Of a stretch of DNA of 64,000 nt, positions 29,433 through 40,248 are shown in pieces. The translations under genes and the position numbers were made by a program. How positions within the stretch are numbered: the first letter of the stretch is position 1; every line of letters starts with the position of its first letter. The notes beneath the pieces were generated by a model. It did not search any database and had not been told where the DNA came from. It saw only the letters and a program-made list of their open reading frames with translations. The stretch is taken from contig NZ_JAFBCL010000001.1 of assembly GCF_016907655.1 (NCBI RefSeq), positions 3,816,001 to 3,880,000 on the forward strand, written 5' to 3'. Origin of the DNA: Saccharothrix algeriensis (GTDB taxonomy: Bacteria > Actinomycetota > Actinomycetes > Mycobacteriales > Pseudonocardiaceae).

Positions 29433-29831
29433 ATGAGCGAGACTGCAACCAAGCGGAAGCCGGTCGGCAAGGACATCTCGACCACGCGCCGCGTCGCGAA
29501 GACCCGCCGTCACTTCCGCCTCCGCAAGAAGGTCAGCGGCACGCCCGAGCGCCCGCGCCTGGTCGTGCACCGGTCGTCGAAGCACATCACCGTGCAGATC
29601 ATCGACGACCTGGCCGGTCACACCATCGCGGCGGCCTCCTCCGTGGAGGCGGACGTCCGGGCGGTCGACGGCGACAAGAAGGCGCGCGCCGCGAAGGTCG
29701 GTCAGCTGGCCGCGGCGCGGGCCAAGGACGCCGGCATCACCAAGGTCGTGTTCGACCGCGGCGGCAACGCCTACCACGGTCGCATCGCCGCTCTGGCCGA
29801 CGCCGCCCGCGAGGCGGGGCTGGAGTTCTGA
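29433..29831 (+). CDS. rplR: 50S ribosomal protein L18 (uL18)
   Basis: 5S rRNA binder of the central protuberance. 132 aa, with a short N-terminal tail before [19 protein letters not shown]. The [16 protein letters not shown] strand and the C-terminal [20 protein letters not shown] are intact. The ATG at 29433 follows the rplF stop directly. Confidence 0.98.
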   Translation: MSETATKRKPVGKDISTTRRVAKTRRHFRLRKKVSGTPERPRLVVHRSSKHITVQIIDDLAGHTIAAASSVEADVRAVDGDKKARAAKVGQLAAARAKDAGITKVVFDRGGNAYHGRIAALADAAREAGLEF

Positions 29832-29865
29832 CAATGATCCTTACTGGAATTGAGAGGGACGCCTG

Positions 29866-30471
29866 ATGCCAGGACGCACGCGTCGCGAAGGCGGCGGGGG
29901 CGAGCGCGGAGAGCGTCGCGACCGTCGTGACGGCGGCCGCGGCGGCGCGGCCCAGGAGAAGACCCCGCACCTGGAGCGCGTGGTTGCGATCAACCGCGTC
30001 TCCAAGGTCGTCAAGGGTGGTCGTCGCTTCAGCTTCACCGCCCTGGTCGTGGTCGGCGACGGCGACGGCATGGTCGGTGTCGGCTACGGCAAGGCCAAGG
30101 AAGTCCCGGCCGCGATCGCCAAGGGTGTCGAGGAGGCGAAGAAGAACTTCTTCCGCGTCCCCCGCATCGCGGGCACGATCCCTCACCCGGTGCAGGGCGA
30201 GAAGGCGGCCGGCGTCGTGCTGCTGCGCCCGGCCTCGGCCGGTACCGGTGTCATCGCCGGTGGCGCGGTCCGCGCGGTGCTGGAGTGCGCCGGTGTCCAC
30301 GACGTGCTGAGCAAGTCGCTGGGCTCCGACAACGCCATCAACATCGTGCACGCCACCGTGGAGGCCCTGAAGGGCCTCCAGCGCCCGGAGGAGGTCGCGG
30401 CCCGTCGCGGCCTGCCCCTGGAGGACGTGGCTCCCGCCGGCATGCTCCGCGCTCGCGCAGGGGCGGTGTGA
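29866..30471 (+). CDS. rpsE: 30S ribosomal protein S5 (uS5)
   Basis: Acts in decoding fidelity and at the mRNA entry. 201 aa; an Arg/Gly/Glu-rich tail of about 35 residues precedes the dsRNA-binding domain ([18 protein letters not shown]). The spectinomycin-loop segment [10 protein letters not shown] is intact, and the second domain shows [17 protein letters not shown]. The ATG at 29866 follows GAGAGGGACG. rpmD begins two bases after its stop. Confidence 0.98.
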   Translation: MPGRTRREGGGGERGERRDRRDGGRGGAAQEKTPHLERVVAINRVSKVVKGGRRFSFTALVVVGDGDGMVGVGYGKAKEVPAAIAKGVEEAKKNFFRVPRIAGTIPHPVQGEKAAGVVLLRPASAGTGVIAGGAVRAVLECAGVHDVLSKSLGSDNAINIVHATVEALKGLQRPEEVAARRGLPLEDVAPAGMLRARAGAV

Positions 30472-30473
30472 CC

Positions 30474-30659
30474 ATGGCACAGCTCAAGGTCACCCAGGTG
30501 AAGAGCAGCATCGGTACCAAGCACAACCACCGCGAGTCCCTCCGGACCCTGGGGTTGCGCAAGATCCGCCAGTCGGTGGTCCGCGAGGACTCGCCGCAGG
30601 TGCGCGGCCTGATCCACGCCGTGCGCCACCTGGTGGTCGTCGAGGAGGTCCAGTCGTGA
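30474..30659 (+). CDS. rpmD: 50S ribosomal protein L30 (uL30)
   Basis: 61-aa L30, normal length. [20 protein letters not shown] and the [16 protein letters not shown]-terminus are diagnostic. The ATG at 30474 is used; longer readings of the frame lie inside rpsE. It overlaps the rplO GTG by 4 bases (GTGA). Confidence 0.97.
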   Translation: MAQLKVTQVKSSIGTKHNHRESLRTLGLRKIRQSVVREDSPQVRGLIHAVRHLVVVEEVQS

Positions 30660-31099
30660 CCATCAAGATCCATGACCTGCGCCCGGCCCCCGGCGCCAAG
30701 ACCGCGAAGACCCGGGTCGGTCGCGGTGAGGGCTCGAAGGGCAAGACCGCCGGTCGGGGCACGAAGGGCACCGGGGCGCGGAAGAACGTGTCGCCGCGCT
30801 TCGAGGGCGGCCAGATGCCGCTGCACATGCGCCTGCCCAAGCTCAAGGGCTTCCGCAACCCGTTCCGCACCGAGTACCAGGTCGTGAACGTCGGCGACCT
30901 GGCCCGGGTGTTCCCGGACGGCGGCCGGGTCGACGCGGACGCGCTGGTCCACGCCGGCCTGGTGCGGAAGAACGAACTGGTGAAGGTCCTCGGCAACGGC
31001 GACCTGAACGGCGTCAAGCTCGACGTCGTGGCCCACAAGTTCTCGGGCAGCGCGGTCGAGAAGATCGCTGCCGCCGGCGGCACCACCACGGTGCTCTGA
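30656..31099 (+). CDS. rplO: 50S ribosomal protein L15 (uL15)
   Basis: Late-assembly 23S binder. 147 aa. The glycine-rich N-terminal arm ([19 protein letters not shown]) and the C-terminal globular domain with [17 protein letters not shown] are present. The GTG at 30656 overlaps the rpmD stop. It is the last gene before a strong terminator. Unlike E. coli, secY is not close: a 762-base gap follows. Confidence 0.98.
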   Translation: MTIKIHDLRPAPGAKTAKTRVGRGEGSKGKTAGRGTKGTGARKNVSPRFEGGQMPLHMRLPKLKGFRNPFRTEYQVVNVGDLARVFPDGGRVDADALVHAGLVRKNELVKVLGNGDLNGVKLDVVAHKFSGSAVEKIAAAGGTTTVL

Positions 31100-31115
31100 C
31101 CCGCGGCACCCCGTC

Positions 31116-31149
31116 GGAAGGCCCCCGGAGTCCACTCCGGGGGCCTTCC
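31116..31149 (+). terminator. Terminator after rplO
   Basis: A perfect 15-16-bp stem (31116-31131 with 31134-31149) and a TCCA loop, ending in TTCC. It shares the GGCCCCCGGAG core with the rpoC terminators. Confidence 0.85.
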
Positions 31150-31861
31150 GCCTTGTGAGGGGCTTGCGCTCCCACCGCGCACCACCCCGGGCGTCGTGCC
31201 GCCCTCGGCGGCCCGCCTGCCCGGTGAGGCCCCTTCCGGCCCTTCCCCTCCGCACCGCACTTCCCGAGCCCTCTTCCGGGCCCTCTTCCGGGCTTTCTTC
31301 CGCACCACGGGCACCCCCTCGCCCCGGGCACCCTCGAAATCACCCAATCGAGACACCCGTTCACGCAGGGCGTAAATCCCACCGCCCAGGGGGCGCTGCC
31401 GGCCCGTGCGGCCCCGGCCCTCCGCCGAGCCGGACCCCACCCCGGCGAAGCGCCGCCCGGACCGCGGGACCGGCGCGCTCCGGCCGGGCGCGGCAGGCCC
31501 CTGACCACCGGCCGGCCCGACCCGGCCCACCCGCTCCCGGGGAGCCGCGGCGACCCGGTCGACCCACCCCCCGCACCGCCAACTTGATCCATTCGGCGGC
31601 TTGCGGACACGAGTAGTCGATCAAGTGCGAAGTGTGAACACCGTTCGCCAAAACTGTGAAGGACGACTGACTACGGCGATCGGCTCCGCGGCTGTTAAAG
31701 TCGCGGGCTGAACCCGGATGTCCTCCGGGTCGGTCGCGGCTACCCGCCGCTTCCGCACCGCCGGCGCGCCCGGTGGAAGAGACCGCAAGACTGTGCCGGC
31801 AACACAGCCGGTACCGCAGGATGCCGACCCAGGCGGGGCGGCAACGCTGATGGAGGTTCGC
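31150..31861 (+). other. Gene-free region before secY
   Basis: No convincing gene; open frames here lack family signal and ribosome sites. Visible structures are a 12-bp tandem repeat CCCTCTTCCGGG (31269-31280 and 31281-31292, with an imperfect third), and an inverted pair ACTTGATC/GATCAAGT (31582-31589 and 31619-31626). A TAAAGT box (31696-31701) may be the secY -10, without a clear -35. Confidence 0.5.
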
Positions 31862-33171
<1,310 letters not shown>

Positions 33172-33172
<1 letters not shown>

Positions 33173-33732
33173 TGCGACTCGTTCTCGTCGGCCCGCCCGG
33201 AGCGGGCAAGGGCACTCAGGCCGAACTGCTCAAGACCAAGCTCGGCGTGCCGCACATCTCCACCGGGGACCTCTTCCGCGCCCACATCAGCCAGCAGACC
33301 GACCTCGGCAAGGAGGTCCAGGAGTACCTGGACTCCGGCGAGCTGGTGCCGGACGAGGTGACCAACGAGATGGTCCGGGACCGCCTGTCGCAGCCGGACG
33401 CCGCGAACGGCTTCCTGCTCGACGGCTTCCCCCGCAACGTCGCCCAGGCGGCCGTGCTCGCCGAGATCCTCGCCGCGGACGACGCCGCGCTGGACGCCGT
33501 GGTGGAGTTCCGCGTCCCCGAGGACGTCGTCGTGGAGCGGCTCCTGGCGCGCGGCCGGGCGGACGACAAGGAAGAGGTCATCCGCCACCGCCAGCAGGTG
33601 TACCGCTCGGAGACCGCTCCGCTGCTCGACCACTACTCCGGGATCGTCGTGTCCATCGACGCGGTCGGCGACGTGGAGGAGATCAGCGAGCGGGCGCTGC
33701 GGGCGCTGCGGTCGCAGCGCGACGAGAGGTGA
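33172..33732 (+). CDS. adk: Adenylate kinase
   Basis: Interconverts ATP + AMP and 2 ADP. 186 aa, short-lid form without zinc cysteines, as in mycobacteria. P-loop [10 protein letters not shown] (residues 6-15), the AMP-binding ISTGDLFRA, and the LDGFPRN signature are present. The GTG at 33172 overlaps the secY stop by one base. secY-adk-map is the common actinobacterial order. Confidence 0.98.
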
Positions 33733-33785
33733 CCGGTGGTCTCCTCGACGTCCTGCGCAGGGCCGTACCGGGCGGTCGCGACCGC

Positions 33786-34559
33786 ATGATCCAGATCAAG
33801 AGCCGCGGCCAGCTGGAGGCCATGCGGGCCGCCGGCCTGGTCGTGGCGCGGACCCTGGCGCTGCTGACCGAGCACACCGCGCCCGGCGTGAGCACGGCCG
33901 AGCTGGACGAGCTGGCCGAGCAGACCATCCGGGACGCGGGCGCGGTGCCGAGCTTCAAGGGCTACCACGGCTTCCCGGCGAGCATCTGCGCCTCGGTCAA
34001 CGAGCAGGTCGTCCACGGCATCCCGGCCCGGACCCAGGTCCTGGCCGAGGGCGACCTGATCTCGATCGACTGCGGCGCGATCCTGGACGGCTGGCACGGC
34101 GACTCGGCGGTCACCCTCGCGGTGGGCGCCGTGACCGAGGCCGAGGCGAAGCTGTCCGAGGCGACCCGCGCGTCGATGCTCGCGGGCATCGAGGCGGCCG
34201 TGCCCGGCGGGCGGCTGGGCGACATCTCGTTCGCCATCGAGTCGGCCACGATCCTGGCGGGGGAGCGGGACGGCGTCGAGTACGGCATCGTCGAGGGCTA
34301 CGGCGGCCACGGCATCGGCACCGAGATGCACATGGACCCGTTCCTGCCGAACTACGGCAAGCCCGGCAAGGGCGCCCGGCTCAAGGTGGGCATGGCGATC
34401 GCCATCGAGCCCATGCTGACGCTGGGCAGCGAGCGCACGAAGGAGCTGGACGACGGCTGGACCGTGATCACGGAGGACGGCTCGCGGGCCGCCCACTGGG
34501 AGCACAGCGTCGCCATCACCGACGACGGCCCGTGGGTCCTCACCGCCCCGGAGGAGTGA
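33786..34559 (+). CDS. map: Type I methionine aminopeptidase
   Basis: Removes the initiator methionine. 257 aa from the ATG at 33786. The metal ligands are visible: [15 protein letters not shown] (Asp pair), [12 protein letters not shown] (His) and AIEPMLTLG (Glu), plus a C-terminal Glu in WEHSVAIT. An in-frame GTG at 33729 overlaps the adk stop (GTGA) and would add 19 residues, so the start is uncertain. Last gene of secY-adk-map. Confidence 0.95.
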   Translation: MIQIKSRGQLEAMRAAGLVVARTLALLTEHTAPGVSTAELDELAEQTIRDAGAVPSFKGYHGFPASICASVNEQVVHGIPARTQVLAEGDLISIDCGAILDGWHGDSAVTLAVGAVTEAEAKLSEATRASMLAGIEAAVPGGRLGDISFAIESATILAGERDGVEYGIVEGYGGHGIGTEMHMDPFLPNYGKPGKGARLKVGMAIAIEPMLTLGSERTKELDDGWTVITEDGSRAAHWEHSVAITDDGPWVLTAPEE

Positions 34560-34693
34560 GCAGCGCGGCCCCGCCCCCGCGGCGGGGCACCGGGCCGGGT
34601 GCGGTCCCGAGCACCGGGACGGGTGCGGTCCGGACCGCCGGGCCGGGGGCCCGCCCCCTTCTGCGGCTGGCCGCCCCGCGCCACGATGGACCG

Positions 34694-34963
34694 GTGACGC
34701 AGCCCCACCGGACCCCGCCGCCCGCCACCGCCGGCCACCGACCGCCGCCGCCCGCCGACGAGCCGCCCGGCGGCGCGAGGGCCGCGTTCCGGGTCCTCGC
34801 GGTCCTCTGGCTCAGCGCGGGCGCGCTGGGCCTCACCCTCTGGTTCCTGGCCGGCCTGCTGGGCGGCGGGGGTCTCGCGCCCCCGTGGTTCCCGTGGGTG
34901 GCGCTGCCCGCCGGCTCGGTGCTCGGCGTCGCCTGGCTCGTGTCCGGCAGGCAGCGGAGGTGA
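34694..34963 (+). CDS. Small two-helix membrane protein, unknown function
   Basis: 89 aa from a GTG at 34694. The first 35 residues are Pro/His/Thr-rich, followed by two membrane helices (VLAVLWLSAGALGLTLWFLAG-like, then WVALPAGSVLGVAWLVSG). No family recognised. Its stop overlaps the next gene's GTG by 4 bases (GTGA), so the two are coupled. The ribosome site is weak. An imperfect 21-base direct repeat (34587-34607 and 34611-34631) lies upstream. Confidence 0.6.
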   Translation: MTQPHRTPPPATAGHRPPPPADEPPGGARAAFRVLAVLWLSAGALGLTLWFLAGLLGGGGLAPPWFPWVALPAGSVLGVAWLVSGRQRR

Positions 34964-35304
34964 ACGACTTCCGGCGCGCCGACCGCGCGGCCGTCGCCGA
35001 CGAGCTGACCCGGGCGCGGGCCGCGGGCCGGCTGACCGAGGCGGAGTACGGGGAGCGCGTCCGGCGCGTCGCCGCCGCCGACAGCTACGCCGAGCTGGTG
35101 GCGCTCACCGGCGACCTGCCGCCCGACGCCCCGCGCCCGCCCGCCCGGCGGTCGAGGGGCAAGCGGGTGGTCCTCCACCTCGCGGTGACGGCGGCGAACC
35201 TCGTGGCGTGGGGCGCGCTGTGCCTGGTGCTCGGCGAGCCGGTGCACCCCTGGTGGGTGTGGATCGCCCTGCTGGGGGGCCTGCTGGTGCTCCTCGCGCC
35301 GTGA
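34960..35304 (+). CDS. DUF1707-type small membrane protein
   Basis: 114 aa. The N-terminal 50 residues match the DUF1707 pattern: DFRRADRAAVADELTRARAA, GRLTEAEYGERV, then a Tyr-x-Glu-Leu segment and a Leu-Pro end. Two membrane helices follow (VTAANLVAWGALCLVLG and WVWIALLGGLLVLLAP). DUF1707 domains are common in actinobacterial membrane proteins and are suggested to aid protein-protein contact; function here is unknown. The GTG at 34960 overlaps the upstream stop and has GGAGG just before it. Confidence 0.75.
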   Translation: MNDFRRADRAAVADELTRARAAGRLTEAEYGERVRRVAAADSYAELVALTGDLPPDAPRPPARRSRGKRVVLHLAVTAANLVAWGALCLVLGEPVHPWWVWIALLGGLLVLLAP

Positions 35305-35340
35305 CGCCCGGGCGCCGCACCGGCCTTGACCGGCCCCGAT

Positions 35341-35369
35341 TTGGGCATCCTCGCCCACGCGCGTACTAT
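35341..35369 (+). promoter_or_regulatory. Promoter of infA
   Basis: TTGGGC (35341-35346) and TACTAT (35364-35369) with a 17-base spacer. The leader to infA would be about 145 bases. Confidence 0.6.
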
Positions 35370-35518
35370 GGACGGGTGGCGCACTCGTAGCGCCGGTTCC
35401 GCCATGCCCGTGACGCTAGAAGACGGCTGGCAGGGTTCGCAAGGGCCTTGAAGGAGTCGGGGCTCCGCGTGGCCGCAACCCACCAGTGAAGCACCCACCG
35501 TCACGAAACGCGGAGGAC

Positions 35519-35740
35519 ATGGGCAAGAAGGACGGGGCCATTGAGGTCGAGGGCCGCGTAGTCGAGCCGCTCCCCAACGCGATGTTCCGCGTCGAGTTGG
35601 AGAACGGGCACAAGGTCCTGGCACACATCAGCGGCAAGATGCGTCAGCACTACATCCGCATCCTCCCAGAGGACCGGGTTGTCGTGGAGCTCTCGCCCTA
35701 CGACCTGTCCCGCGGGCGCATCGTCTACCGCTACAAGTGA
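35519..35740 (+). CDS. infA: Translation initiation factor IF-1
   Basis: OB-fold factor that blocks the A site during initiation. 73 aa, exact length, starting [20 protein letters not shown] and ending [18 protein letters not shown] lies 3 bases before the ATG at 35519; an upstream in-frame ATG at 35486 is rejected. Followed by rpmJ after 58 bases. Confidence 0.98.
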   Translation: MGKKDGAIEVEGRVVEPLPNAMFRVELENGHKVLAHISGKMRQHYIRILPEDRVVVELSPYDLSRGRIVYRYK

Positions 35741-35798
35741 CCTCCACGGTGTCCGCGCAACTCGCCGGGCACCTGGTTACGAGCAGGAGAGCTCAGGC

Positions 35799-35912
35799 GT
35801 GAAGGTCCAGCCGAGCGTCAAGAAGATCTGCGACAAGTGCAAGGTGATCCGCCGCCACGGCCGGGTCATGGTGATCTGCGAGAACCTGCGCCACAAGCAG
35901 CGCCAGGGCTGA
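35799..35912 (+). CDS. rpmJ: 50S ribosomal protein L36 (bL36)
   Basis: 37-aa protein starting at the GTG at 35799. The zinc-ligand pattern [22 protein letters not shown] (split: CDKC, then C and H further on) marks the zinc-binding form. GAGAGC lies upstream. It is in the usual infA-rpmJ-rpsM order. Confidence 0.97.
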   Translation: MKVQPSVKKICDKCKVIRRHGRVMVICENLRHKQRQG

Positions 35913-35976
35913 CCAGAGCCGCCTAGCACGACGTCGTGGTCCTCGCGGACGCGACACAAGCAAGCCTCTTCGCACC

Positions 35977-36006
35977 TGCGCCACCACCGTGCACCGCGGT
36001 GGCGCA
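35977..36006 (+). other. Hairpin in the rpmJ-rpsM leader
   Basis: TGCGCCACC (35977-35985) pairs with GGTGGCGCA (35998-36006), with a further small inner pairing. It lies in the 219-base spacer before rpsM, where S4-mediated control would be expected, but no match to a known element is claimed. Confidence 0.35.
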
Positions 36007-36131
36007 CACCCCCGGAACCCAGGCCGGGGCCGGGACACCGGCCGTGAGAGCGGTCGGTGCTGACACAGCGAGTCAGTCCCGGAATCGGGCGAGGAGCAGA
36101 CCTGGGGCGAACCGACAGGAGCAAGCGCCGT

Positions 36132-36512
36132 ATGGCACGACTCGCTGGCGTCGACCTCCCCCGCGAGAAGCGGATGGAGATCGCGCTCACCTACATCTTC
36201 GGCATTGGTCGCACCCGTTCCAAGGAACTGCTGATCGCCACCGGGGTGTCCCCCGACCTGCGCGTCAAGGACCTCGGCGACGACGACCTCGCCAAGCTGC
36301 GGGACTACATCGAGAACAACTTCAAGGTCGAGGGTGACCTCCGCCGCGAGGTTCAGGCCGACATCCGCCGCAAGATGGAAATCGGCTGCTACGAGGGCCT
36401 GCGCCACCGTCGCAACCTGCCCGTCCGCGGGCAGCGCACCAAGACGAACGCGCGCACTCGTAAGGGTCCGAAGAAGACCGTTGCGGGCAAGAAGAAGGCC
36501 GGCAAGAAGTAA
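36132..36512 (+). CDS. rpsM: 30S ribosomal protein S13 (uS13)
   Basis: Subunit-bridge protein contacting P-site tRNA. 126 aa. It starts [20 protein letters not shown] and has the [20 protein letters not shown] signature with a Lys-rich tail. The ATG at 36132 follows ACAGGAGCAAGCGCCGT. First gene of the alpha cluster. Confidence 0.98.
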   Translation: MARLAGVDLPREKRMEIALTYIFGIGRTRSKELLIATGVSPDLRVKDLGDDDLAKLRDYIENNFKVEGDLRREVQADIRRKMEIGCYEGLRHRRNLPVRGQRTKTNARTRKGPKKTVAGKKKAGKK

Positions 36513-36548
36513 GACCTCGCGAACCAGCAAGTAGGAGATCACCCAGAG

Positions 36549-36956
36549 ATGCCACCCAAGTCCCGCACGGGCGCCGGGGTCAAGAAGGTCCGGCGCAAGG
36601 AGAAGAAGAACGTCTCGCACGGCCAGGCGCACATCAAGAGCACGTTCAACAACACCATCGTGTCCATCACGGACCCGATGGGCAACGTGATCAGCTGGGC
36701 CTCCGCCGGCCACGTCGGCTTCAAGGGCTCCCGCAAGTCGACGCCGTTCGCCGCCCAGATGGCCGCCGAGAACGCCGCCCGCAAGGCCGCCGAGCACGGC
36801 ATGCGCAAGGTCGACGTGTTCGTGAAGGGTCCCGGCTCCGGCCGCGAGACCGCGATCCGCTCGCTCCAGGCCGCCGGCCTGGAGGTCGGCACCATCCAGG
36901 ACGTGACCCCGCAGCCCCACAACGGCTGCCGCCCGCCCAAGCGGCGCCGGGTCTGA
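36549..36956 (+). CDS. rpsK: 30S ribosomal protein S11 (uS11)
   Basis: Platform protein near the E-site mRNA. 135 aa. [15 protein letters not shown], the central [19 protein letters not shown] and the C-terminal [13 protein letters not shown] are all standard. The ATG at 36549 has TAGGAGATCA upstream. Followed by rpsD after 23 bases. Confidence 0.98.
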   Translation: MPPKSRTGAGVKKVRRKEKKNVSHGQAHIKSTFNNTIVSITDPMGNVISWASAGHVGFKGSRKSTPFAAQMAAENAARKAAEHGMRKVDVFVKGPGSGRETAIRSLQAAGLEVGTIQDVTPQPHNGCRPPKRRRV

Positions 36957-36979
36957 GGCACGGGGAGGAGTAAGCACAC

Positions 36980-37585
36980 ATGGCTCGCTACACGGGACCA
37001 GCCACCCGCATCTCCCGCCGGCTCAAGGTCGACCTCGTCGGCGGCGACCAGGCGTTCGAGCGGCGCCCCTACCCGCCCGGCCAGCACGGCCGCGGCCGGA
37101 TCAAGGAGTCGGAGTACCTGCTCCAGCTCCAGGAGAAGCAGAAGGCCCGCTACACGTACGGCGTGCTGGAGAAGCAGTTCCGCCGCTACTACGAGGAAGC
37201 GGTCCGCCGCACCGGCAAGACCGGTGAGAACCTGCTGCAGATCCTGGAGTCCCGCCTGGACAACGTGGTGTACCGCGCGGGTCTCGCGCGCACCCGCCGC
37301 CAGGCCCGCCAGCTGGTCAGCCACGGGCACTTCCTGGTCAACGGCCACAAGGTGAACATCCCGAGCTACCGGGTGTCGAAGTTCGACATCATCGACGTGA
37401 AGCCGAAGTCGCTGCCCACGCTGCCCTTCGAGGCCGCGCGCGCGTCGTTCGGCGACCGTCCCATCCCGGCGTGGCTCCAGGTCGTGCAGTCCAACCTGCG
37501 CGTCCTGGTGCACCAGCTGCCGGAGCGGGCGCAGATCGACACGCCCGTCACCGAGCAGCTCATCGTCGAGCTCTACTCGAAGTGA
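36980..37585 (+). CDS. rpsD: 30S ribosomal protein S4 (uS4)
   Basis: 16S 5'-domain initiator; in E. coli it represses the alpha operon. 201 aa. The S4 RNA-binding domain reads ESRLDNVVYRAGLARTRRQA and QLVSHGHFLVNGHKV. No zinc cysteines are present at the N-terminus, so it is the C-minus form. The ATG at 36980 follows GGGGAGGAG. Confidence 0.98.
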   Translation: MARYTGPATRISRRLKVDLVGGDQAFERRPYPPGQHGRGRIKESEYLLQLQEKQKARYTYGVLEKQFRRYYEEAVRRTGKTGENLLQILESRLDNVVYRAGLARTRRQARQLVSHGHFLVNGHKVNIPSYRVSKFDIIDVKPKSLPTLPFEAARASFGDRPIPAWLQVVQSNLRVLVHQLPERAQIDTPVTEQLIVELYSK

Positions 37586-37728
37586 TCCTCCCGGGGGACG
37601 GCCCACGCCGTCCCCCGGTCGGGTCCCGCGACGGCACGGAATGGTGTGCCGCACGCGTTCGCCGGTCTCCGCGACCGGCACTCCCGGCGTCATATGGCGG
37701 TCGCCGGGTTTGAGAGAGGAAGAACCCG

Positions 37729-38781
37729 ATGCTGATTTCCCAGCGCCCCTCGCTCAGCGAGGAAGCGGTCAACGAGACCCGCTCCCGGTTCGTCATCGAG
37801 CCGCTGGAGCCGGGCTTCGGCTACACCCTCGGCAACTCCATCCGCCGCACCCTGCTGTCCTCCATCCCCGGCGCGGCCGTGACCAGCATCCGCATCGACG
37901 GCGTGCTGCACGAGTTCACGACCGTCCCCGGCGTGAAGGAGGACGTCACCGACATCATCCTCAACCTCAAGGAGCTGGTCGTCAGCTCCGAGGAGGACGA
38001 GCCGGTGACCATGTACCTGCGCAAGCAGGGGCCGGGCGCGGTGACCGCCGGCGACATCGTGCCCCCGGCCGGTGTCACGGTGCACAACCCCGACCTGCAC
38101 ATCGCGACCCTGAACGGCAAGGGCAAGCTGGAGATCGAGCTCGTGGTCGAGCGCGGTCGCGGCTACGTCCCCGCCGTGCAGAACAAGCAGGCCGGAGCCG
38201 AGATCGGCCGCATCCCCGTCGACTCGATCTACTCGCCCGTCATGAAGGTGACCTACAAGGTCGAGGCCACCCGTGTCGAGCAGCGGACCGACTTCGACAA
38301 GCTGATCCTCGACGTGGAGACCAAGCCCTCCATCACGCCGCGCGACGCCGTCGCGTCGGCGGGCAAGACGCTGGTGGAGCTGTTCGGCCTCGCGCGCGAG
38401 CTGAACGTCGACGCCGAGGGCATCGAGATCGGACCGTCGCCCGCCGAGGCGGACACCATCGCGGCGTTCGCGATGCCGATCGAGGACCTGGACCTCACCG
38501 TCCGGTCCTACAACTGCCTCAAGCGCGAGGGCATCCACACGGTGGGCGAGCTGGTCTCGCGCAGCGAGGCGGACCTGCTGGACATCCGCAACTTCGGCGC
38601 CAAGTCGATCGACGAGGTCAAGATGAAGCTCGTCGGCCTCGGCCTCGCGCTGAAGGACAGCCCCCCCGGGTTCGACCCGTCGGCCGCCGCGTCCGAGTAC
38701 CCCGCCGAGGGCTGGGGCGCGGACACGACCGTGGACACCCACGACGACGGCCAGGACTACGCGGAGACCGAGCAGCTCTGA
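37729..38781 (+). CDS. rpoA: DNA-directed RNA polymerase subunit alpha
   Basis: 350 aa. The N-terminal assembly domain shows [20 protein letters not shown], then a linker and the C-terminal domain (about residues 250-325) with [20 protein letters not shown] and [15 protein letters not shown], the UP-element and activator contacts. A short acidic tail ends the protein. The ATG at 37729 follows GAGAGGAAGAA. rplQ follows after 58 bases. Confidence 0.98.
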   Translation: MLISQRPSLSEEAVNETRSRFVIEPLEPGFGYTLGNSIRRTLLSSIPGAAVTSIRIDGVLHEFTTVPGVKEDVTDIILNLKELVVSSEEDEPVTMYLRKQGPGAVTAGDIVPPAGVTVHNPDLHIATLNGKGKLEIELVVERGRGYVPAVQNKQAGAEIGRIPVDSIYSPVMKVTYKVEATRVEQRTDFDKLILDVETKPSITPRDAVASAGKTLVELFGLARELNVDAEGIEIGPSPAEADTIAAFAMPIEDLDLTVRSYNCLKREGIHTVGELVSRSEADLLDIRNFGAKSIDEVKMKLVGLGLALKDSPPGFDPSAAASEYPAEGWGADTTVDTHDDGQDYAETEQL

Positions 38782-38839
38782 GGCCGCTTGACGGCCGGGC
38801 CGGAGCAGAGGATCAGAAAGTAATCCGAGGAGCAATTCG

Positions 38840-39400
38840 ATGCCTACCCCCACCAAGGGACCCCGTCTCGGGGGCTCGCCGGCCCATGAGCGGCTCATGC
38901 TGGCCAACCTGGCCACGTCGCTGTTCACCCACGGTCGGATCACGACCACGGAGGCGAAGGCCAAGCGGCTGCGCCCCTACGCCGAGAAGCTGATCAGCAA
39001 GGCGAAGGTCGGCGACCTGCACAACCGTCGCGAGATCCTCAAGGTCATCCGCGACAAGGACGTCGTGCACAAGCTGTTCGCCGAGATCGGCCCGCAGTTC
39101 GCGGACCGGCCGGGCGGTTACACCCGCATCACCAAGACGCTGCCGCGCAAGGGCGACAACGCCCCCATGGCCGTGATCGAGCTGGTGGCGGAGAAGACCG
39201 TCACGTCCGAGGCCGAGCGGGCCCGCAAGACCAAGTTCGCCAAGGACGAGGCCCCCGAGGCCGCCGCCCCCGCGGACACCGCCGAGGTCGCGGACCAGGA
39301 CGCGGAAGCGCCCGAGTCGGCCACCAAGGACGCCGCCGAGGAGCCCGCCGAGGGCGCCGCGGACGACGACACCACCAAGGCCGAGAAGGACAAGTCCTGA
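38840..39400 (+). CDS. rplQ: 50S ribosomal protein L17 (bL17) with acidic C-terminal tail
   Basis: 186 aa; the bL17 core occupies about residues 1-120 ([56 protein letters not shown]). The remaining 60 residues are Ala/Glu/Asp-rich and low-complexity, typical of actinobacteria. The ATG at 38840 has CCGAGGAGCAATTCG upstream. Last ribosomal gene of the alpha cluster. Confidence 0.97.
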   Translation: MPTPTKGPRLGGSPAHERLMLANLATSLFTHGRITTTEAKAKRLRPYAEKLISKAKVGDLHNRREILKVIRDKDVVHKLFAEIGPQFADRPGGYTRITKTLPRKGDNAPMAVIELVAEKTVTSEAERARKTKFAKDEAPEAAAPADTAEVADQDAEAPESATKDAAEEPAEGAADDDTTKAEKDKS

Positions 39401-39415
39401 CCGACCTGCTCGCCG

Positions 39416-39452
39416 ACGAGCCCGTCGCCCCCTCAGGGGGTGACGGGCTCGT
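39416..39452 (+). terminator. Terminator-like hairpin between rplQ and truA
   Basis: A 17-bp stem (39416-39432 with 39436-39452, one G-T pair) with a TCA loop ends 4 bases before the truA start codon. It can act as a terminator after rplQ and would also occlude truA initiation. Confidence 0.65.
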
Positions 39453-39456
39453 TCGC

Positions 39457-40248
39457 GTGCGCCTGGACCTCGCCTACGACGGCACGGGGTTCTCCGGCTG
39501 GGCGCGGCAGCCGGAGCGCCGCACGGTGTGCGGGGTGCTGGAGGACACCATGTCCACGGTGCTGCGCGAGGACGTGAACCTGACCGTGGCGGGCCGGACG
39601 GACGCCGGCGTGCACGCGGCCGGCCAGGTGGCGCACGCCGACCTCCCGGCCGCGGTGGACGTCGCCGGGCTGCCCCGCCGGCTGGCGCGCGCCCTGCCCG
39701 CCGACGTCCGGGTCTTCTCCGCCCGCGTCGTGCCGCCGGCGTTCGACGCGCGGTTCTCGGCGCTGCGGCGGCACTACGAGTACCGGGTGACCGACGCCCC
39801 GCACGGCGCGCACCCGCTGCGGCGCGCGGACACCCTGGCGTGGCCGCGCCCGCTGGACGAGGGCGCGCTGAACGCGGCGTCGGCCCTGCTGCTGGGGGAG
39901 CGGGACTTCTGCGCGTTCTGCAAGCGGCGGGAGGGCGCGACCACCATCCGCGAGCTGCAGCGCCTGACCTGGGAGCGGTCCGGCGACGTGCTGACCGCCC
40001 GCGTGTCGGCGGACGCGTTCTGCCACTCGATGGTGCGCAGCCTGGTCGGCGCGCTGCTGGCGGTGGGCGAGGGGCGCAAGCCGGTGCCGTGGCCCGCTTC
40101 GCTGCTGGCCTCCACCACCCGGTCGAGCGCGGTGACGGTCGCGCCGCCGCACGGGTTGTCGCTGGTGCGGGTGGACTACCCGCAGGACGCGGACCTGGCC
40201 GCGCGGGCGCTGGTCACGCGGAACGTGCGCGGCGCACCGACCAGCTGA
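39457..40248 (+). CDS. truA: tRNA pseudouridine(38-40) synthase
   Basis: Modifies the anticodon stem of many tRNAs. 263 aa. The catalytic aspartate is in [13 protein letters not shown] (about residues 46-58). The [18 protein letters not shown] and [14 protein letters not shown] segments are family-typical. The GTG at 39457 is the only in-frame start before the conserved [14 protein letters not shown], yet no ribosome site is visible and a hairpin sits directly upstream. Neighbour of rplQ as in most actinobacteria. Confidence 0.96.
   Translation: MRLDLAYDGTGFSGWARQPERRTVCGVLEDTMSTVLREDVNLTVAGRTDAGVHAAGQVAHADLPAAVDVAGLPRRLARALPADVRVFSARVVPPAFDARFSALRRHYEYRVTDAPHGAHPLRRADTLAWPRPLDEGALNAASALLLGERDFCAFCKRREGATTIRELQRLTWERSGDVLTARVSADAFCHSMVRSLVGALLAVGEGRKPVPWPASLLASTTRSSAVTVAPPHGLSLVRVDYPQDADLAARALVTRNVRGAPTS

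Noticed and set aside
31014..31651. Open frames in the rplO-secY gap
   Set aside because: Pro/Arg/Ala-biased translations without motifs, no ribosome site, and they overlap the terminator and rplO.
31718..31861. Longer SecY start at 31718
   Set aside because: The added residues are not like any SecY N-terminus, and the GTG at 31862 has GGAGG at good distance.
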